A stretch of DNA of 64,000 bases from an uncultured Bacteroidales bacterium. Its GTDB lineage: Bacteria; Bacteroidota; Bacteroidia; Bacteroidales; Muribaculaceae. The notes under the pieces are model-generated. The model was not told the DNA's origin and did no database searches. It saw nothing but the letters and a program-made list of their open reading frames with translations. Of the stretch, positions 61,155-64,000 are shown one piece after another (position 1 is the stretch's first letter; each line of letters begins with the position of its first letter). The stretch is taken from assembly GCA_902776835.1 (NCBI GenBank), contig CACYRK010000006.1, positions 92,783 to 156,782 on the forward strand, read 5' to 3'. The position numbers were made by a program, and so were the translations under genes.

Positions 61155-61266
61155 GCAAAGTTACGAATAAGCGAGCGGTGAGCAAAGAAAAAAACTCGTT
61201 TTTTTCTATTGCTTACCCGAGCGGGAGTAACTTCGACCGAAGGTCAACGTTACGATTAAGTGAGAG
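61155..61266 (-). repeat. Promoter-bearing palindromic repeat, copy E
   Basis: Nearly identical to copy B at 48191: GCAAAGTTACGAATAAGCGAG, hairpin arms beginning GGTGAGCAAAG and ending CTATTGCTTACC, then CGAGCGGGAGTAACTTCGACCGAAGG, and the first 18 bases of a further unit. On the minus strand it carries TTTG, 19 nt, TAACTTTG (61163 to 61156), the promoter of tamL, 40 nt before its start codon. Confidence 0.8.
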
Positions 61267-61317
61267 AAAAAGGCGCCCTGGCGGGCGGAAATTTAAGAAC
61301 AATAAAAATTTCACGAC

Positions 61318-61574
61318 CTAATGAAAGAAAAATATTTTGTTAGATTTTGGAACAGATTTTGTTTAATTTACTGCGCTTCGCTTGCCCTTCGGGCTCCCAT
61401 TCGGTCGTGAGCACTTCGTGGTTCTGCCCGAAGGGCACTCCCTCGCAGCATAAAGGAGTCGCTTCGCGAGAAATCCAACAAATCTATTCAAATCAAACAA
61501 AACATTTTATTTCTTTCAATGTGAGATTTTGTTAAGATTTTGTTCGATTTCTGCCCGAAGGGCACTCCCCCCCC
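61318..61574. repeat. Mosaic intergenic repeats, left of the beta-helix gene
   Basis: Three modules: an AT-rich part (61318-61374), a part beginning TTTACTGCGCTTCGCTTGCC (61370-61425) and a part beginning CAAATCTATTCAAATCAAAC (61481-61545). Reverse complements of the last two occur at 63213-63345. CTGCCCGAAGGGCACTCC appears twice (near 61424 and 61551). No gene is present. Confidence 0.7.
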
Positions 61575-61586
61575 TGCAGCGTGTAA

Positions 61587-63014
61587 TTAGGGGATGTAGA
61601 TTACTTTTGAGTGGTGGATGTAGATGCCGTGCGAGGGGTGGGCGACCGGCTGGCCCAGGATGTTGTAGTAGGTGTCGTCGGCATCATCCTCATTGTCGAT
61701 AAGCACTTCGCTGATGTTAACGAAATCGGGGTTTGGCGGCATGAAATACACCTCTCCGAGTGTGTTGTCATCGGTTTTGTGCTTAATCACCGTTTCGATG
61801 AGTTCTGGCGTTTGCTCCGCTACGTTCCACGTGTTGCCCTGGGCATAGACGTTGTCGGGGCTGTCGTTCCACAAGTCGCACAACACGCCGTCACGGCCAT
61901 TGTTTACGAAAACGTTCTTCCCTGGGTTGTAATCGGAGGCTGTGGGGTCATCGGTCTTGCCGATGTTTAAGTTCTCGCCACGATACCTAATGTAGATGCC
62001 CACCGCATTGCCCTCGATATGGTTGCCTGTAATTGTAGTATGGCAAACATCGCTTGTGGTATTACATACATAAATGCCATAGCCGCCTTTCCCTGTTGTG
62101 TAAATGACATTGTTGTTGACAATCGTATTATTTTCCATAAATACATGTGAGTTTTCACTCGCGCATATTCCATAGTAATTGCCCTCGATATGGTTGTTGC
62201 GGATTATTACAGGTTGTTCGCTGGGTATATTCCAAAAATTGGTAACACATATGCCACCCGCCTGAGTCACAGTGCCCGGACCAATCACGCGGTTGTTTTC
62301 AATAATGATAGGCTCATCGCCGCCAGAAACCAAATTGAATGAAGGCAGTGGGTCGGAAGACGACACATTGCGCTCAATGATGTTGTTACGAACAATCAAG
62401 CCACCCGGCACGTTTCCTCCTACATTTACCGCCGCCCCCACGCAGTCGATAAAGGAGCTGTCCTCAACCACGTTTCCATGATTATGCCGCATAAAGCGTA
62501 TGGCCCCGAAGCCGTGGTAGCGATTGTGGTACTTAAAGGTGCAGTTACGCACTATCACCTGAGAATCTTCGCACGAGTTATCCAAACCGACGTATTCAAA
62601 GGTTACGTTTCTGACGTTTGCCACATGACCTGTGCCGCTCATGCGCAGCCCGGCCACTTTGCCTTCAGCACCCTCAGCTGCGGTGAGCCGCGCGCCGATT
62701 GCCAGGTCGGCATCGATGTCGCCCTCGATGGTGATGCGCCCACCCAGATTGAACACAATCAAGTCGCCATCCTCGAGTTTGAACGAATTGCCCTCGCGTA
62801 TGATTATCTGATTGCGAGTGACGGCAATGCGCCCCTCGTCGAAGTAACTGGTGTCTTTCTTTGTCGATTCCATCTCCACAGTGCAAACGCCATTCTCATC
62901 GGCCGTAATGCCTGTGCCGGGAAACTGAGCGAGGTCATGTATTGTGTAGACCTTGGCCTGGACTGCTACGCCGCAAGCCACTGCTAATAAAAGCAATAAA
63001 CATCTATCTTTCAT
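61587..63014 (-). CDS. Secreted right-handed parallel beta-helix protein with T9SS-like C-terminus
   Basis: A 475-residue exported protein. Signal peptide MKDRCLLLLLAVACGVAVQA. From about residue 95 to 380 there are PbH1-type coils: VRNCTFKYHNRYHGFGAIRF, IIVRNNIIERNVSSS-like turns, PIIIENNRVIGPGTVTQAGG, VIIRNNHIEGNYYGICAS, FMENNTIVNNN and TTITGNHIEGNAVGIYIRY, as in pectate-lyase-like or binding beta-helices. No carbohydrate-active catalytic set could be assigned. The end, YYNILGQPVAHPSHGIYIHHSKVIYIP, resembles type A C-terminal sorting sequences of the type IX secretion system. ATG at 63012-63014 is preferred over the ATG seven codons upstream because of the signal peptide and promoter. Confidence 0.82.
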   Translation of the reverse strand: MKDRCLLLLLAVACGVAVQAKVYTIHDLAQFPGTGITADENGVCTVEMESTKKDTSYFDEGRIAVTRNQIIIREGNSFKLEDGDLIVFNLGGRITIEGDIDADLAIGARLTAAEGAEGKVAGLRMSGTGHVANVRNVTFEYVGLDNSCEDSQVIVRNCTFKYHNRYHGFGAIRFMRHNHGNVVEDSSFIDCVGAAVNVGGNVPGGLIVRNNIIERNVSSSDPLPSFNLVSGGDEPIIIENNRVIGPGTVTQAGGICVTNFWNIPSEQPVIIRNNHIEGNYYGICASENSHVFMENNTIVNNNVIYTTGKGGYGIYVCNTTSDVCHTTITGNHIEGNAVGIYIRYRGENLNIGKTDDPTASDYNPGKNVFVNNGRDGVLCDLWNDSPDNVYAQGNTWNVAEQTPELIETVIKHKTDDNTLGEVYFMPPNPDFVNISEVLIDNEDDADDTYYNILGQPVAHPSHGIYIHHSKVIYIP

Positions 63015-63036
63015 AATTATTGTTCTTTTAATCACT

Positions 63037-63044
63037 CAAAATTA
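63037..63044 (-). promoter_or_regulatory. -7 box (TAATTTTG) of the beta-helix gene
   Basis: TAATTTTG on the minus strand, 22 nt before the preferred start codon. Confidence 0.5.
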
Positions 63045-63186
63045 CAAATAATAAAGCAAACTACCAAATAGCATTTAACATCCACAAGAGAATCAATGCA
63101 GATCATGCCCAATTTTAACCACAAATTTTACAAATTACACACATAAATAATTAACTACGGATTAATCTGATTCTCTGATATTTTGT

Positions 63187-63360
63187 GGTGGAAAGGAGCC
63201 GCCTGGCGGCGGGAACCACGAAGTGCTCACGACCGAAGGGAGCCCGGAGGGCAAGCGAAGCGCAGTAAATCAAACAAAATTGAAACAAAATCTCACATTG
63301 AAAGAATTATAATATTTTGTTTGATTTGAATAGATTTGATAGATTTACTGCGCCGTTAGG
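63187..63360. repeat. Mosaic intergenic repeats, right of the beta-helix gene
   Basis: GAACCACGAAGTGCTCACGA through CGAAGCGCAGTAAA (about 63213-63270) is the reverse complement of the module at 61370-61425 with a few changes. AATCTCACATTGAAAGAA through GATTTGAATAGATTTG (about 63290-63338) is the reverse complement of the module at 61481-61530. Confidence 0.7.
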
Positions 63361-63381
63361 CGCACTCCCATCGTGGTTATT

Positions 63382-63476
63382 TTAAACATGAATTATCCAT
63401 AAATTATCCATAAATTTTCTTTGATAAATATCTTAAAATCAAATAATTAATGGCTAATTCATGGTCGTTCGTGTTA
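63382..63476. repeat. 95-bp dispersed repeat, copy 2
   Basis: Begins TTAAACATGAATTATCC and ends GTTCGTGTTA; related to 38374-38468. It lies downstream of the partial dockerin-type gene. Confidence 0.65.
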
Positions 63477-63561
63477 GTCAACAAATTAAACAAATTAAAC
63501 AAATAGAGAAATTAATATAATTCGCGAAATTTGCGTTAAGAGAGATGTAGGGCGGTTAAAA

Positions 63562-63587
63562 GGCGGGTACCCTGATGGATACCCGCC
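63562..63587 (-). terminator. Terminator of the partial dockerin-type gene
   Basis: Stem GGCGGGTA (63562-63569) / TACCCGCC (63580-63587), followed on the minus strand by TTTTAA. Confidence 0.75.
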
Positions 63588-63666
63588 ACGTCAACTCCGA
63601 TTTCGCGTGTAGAATGGTCACTAATTTCATTGCCTATGACGAAGTTGACAATTTCTGCATACCTTA

Positions 63667-64000
63667 TCACTTTTTCAAGATAAAGTTGATTACCTCGTTG
63701 ATGTCGGCCCCATCGACCTCCCCATCGCCGTTGGCGTCATATTTGTAGGATTCCCAAGGGCGGTCAAGATGAAGCCGGAAATAAATTAATCTGTTTAGGT
63801 CGTCGCCATCAACCTTACCATCGTGATTGTTGTCACACATTTTGGTGTAGGCCGGGCCTTTGTACAGCACGTTACCTTCGTTATCAGCAAGATAACTGAA
63901 TTCATAATAATAGAACGGATATCCAAGTGGCAACGGAGCGCAGACATCGGCGGCTGAATAAACCCAACCCTGAAGCTGTTCAACCATGTACATTTCGCCC
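63667..64000 (-). CDS. C-terminal part of a secreted dockerin-type protein (cut by window edge)
   Basis: The last 110 codons of a minus-strand gene whose frame is open to the right edge; the methionine at 63991-63993 is probably internal. The visible end has two calcium-loop repeats, CDNNHDGKVDGDDLNRLIYF and YDANGDGEVDGADINEVINF, followed by ILKK, the same layout as the proteins at 2.6 and 38.6 kb. Upstream of it is an aromatic stretch (GYPFYYYEFSYLADNEGNVLYKGPAYT) with the look of a bacterial beta-domain. The catalytic or binding part lies outside the window. Confidence 0.8.
   Translation of the reverse strand, partial: GEMYMVEQLQGWVYSAADVCAPLPLGYPFYYYEFSYLADNEGNVLYKGPAYTKMCDNNHDGKVDGDDLNRLIYFRLHLDRPWESYKYDANGDGEVDGADINEVINFILKK

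Noticed and set aside
61347..61535. 62-codon ORF upstream of the beta-helix gene
   Set aside because: It consists of the mosaic repeat modules that recur inverted at 63.2 kb; no coding character.

Overview
The window is chromosomal DNA from a member of Bacteroidota, order Bacteroidales; a Muribaculaceae- or Prevotellaceae-like gut bacterium is my best guess. The evidence is a SusC/SusD pair, Bacteroidetes-type -7 promoter boxes (TAnnTTTG) before many genes, DUF4302, DUF4954 and Mx1-type metallopeptidase families, secreted proteins ending in dockerin-like repeats, a TamL-type lipoprotein, and an hup / mS38-like / rng gene order. I see no phage, plasmid, CRISPR array or complete insertion sequence.

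Layout. 1-2.2 kb (minus): yqgE, an aspartokinase reduced to its catalytic domain, and the start of thrC. 2.6-12.3 kb (minus): a SusC-SusD-metallopeptidase-DUF4302 operon followed, past a terminator, by a secreted BACON/dockerin protein. 13-20.1 kb (plus): pseudouridine synthase, small exported protein, class I fumarase, initiator tRNA, GT4 glycosyltransferase, PriA. 20.7-23.2 kb (minus): PBP1A. 23.4-30.9 kb (plus): flavin reductase, short UvrA paralogue, ispD-recG, a 17-residue repeat protein, an M23/LysM peptidase. 31-36 kb: a cysteine-less thioredoxin-fold protein, DUF695, fabG, a broken acyltransferase gene, glyA. 36-41.5 kb: DUF4954 and a large leucine-rich BspA-like surface protein. 42.5-48.2 kb: yjjG-sufT-lpxH, then hup, a 30-residue mS38-like ribosomal protein, rng and apbE. 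50-55.7 kb (plus): the most unusual locus, described below, then two small outer-membrane barrels. 55.8-61.1 kb (minus): a tamL-gph-yidE-like-DJ-1 operon. 61.6-64 kb (minus): a parallel beta-helix protein and the 3' end of another dockerin-type protein.

The stand-out is the gene at 50099-51877. One uninterrupted reading frame encodes an ECF sigma factor (regions 2 and 4), then at once a transmembrane helix, a long low-complexity periplasmic linker and a C-terminal outer-membrane beta-barrel. The back half looks like the dual-membrane-spanning anti-sigma (Dma) proteins of Bacteroides, but the cytoplasmic anti-sigma segment is absent and the sigma factor itself takes its place. It is followed 14 nt later by an MBOAT O-acyltransferase and an SGNH-like partner, suggesting a one-polypeptide envelope-sensing regulator tied to surface-glycan acylation.

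The second theme is non-coding repeats. A palindromic element occurs at 44.4, 48.2 (two copies) and 61.2 kb with conserved arms and a hairpin whose sequence varies while pairing is kept; one arm carries a -33/-7 promoter pointing into the adjacent gene. Two MITE-like elements (2.2-2.5 and 20.2-20.5 kb) share terminal inverted repeats. Four intergenic sites carry repeats in strict 9-bp phase. Several genes (yqgE, sufT, yjjG) have the -7 box exactly 4 nt before the start codon, which implies leaderless mRNAs.
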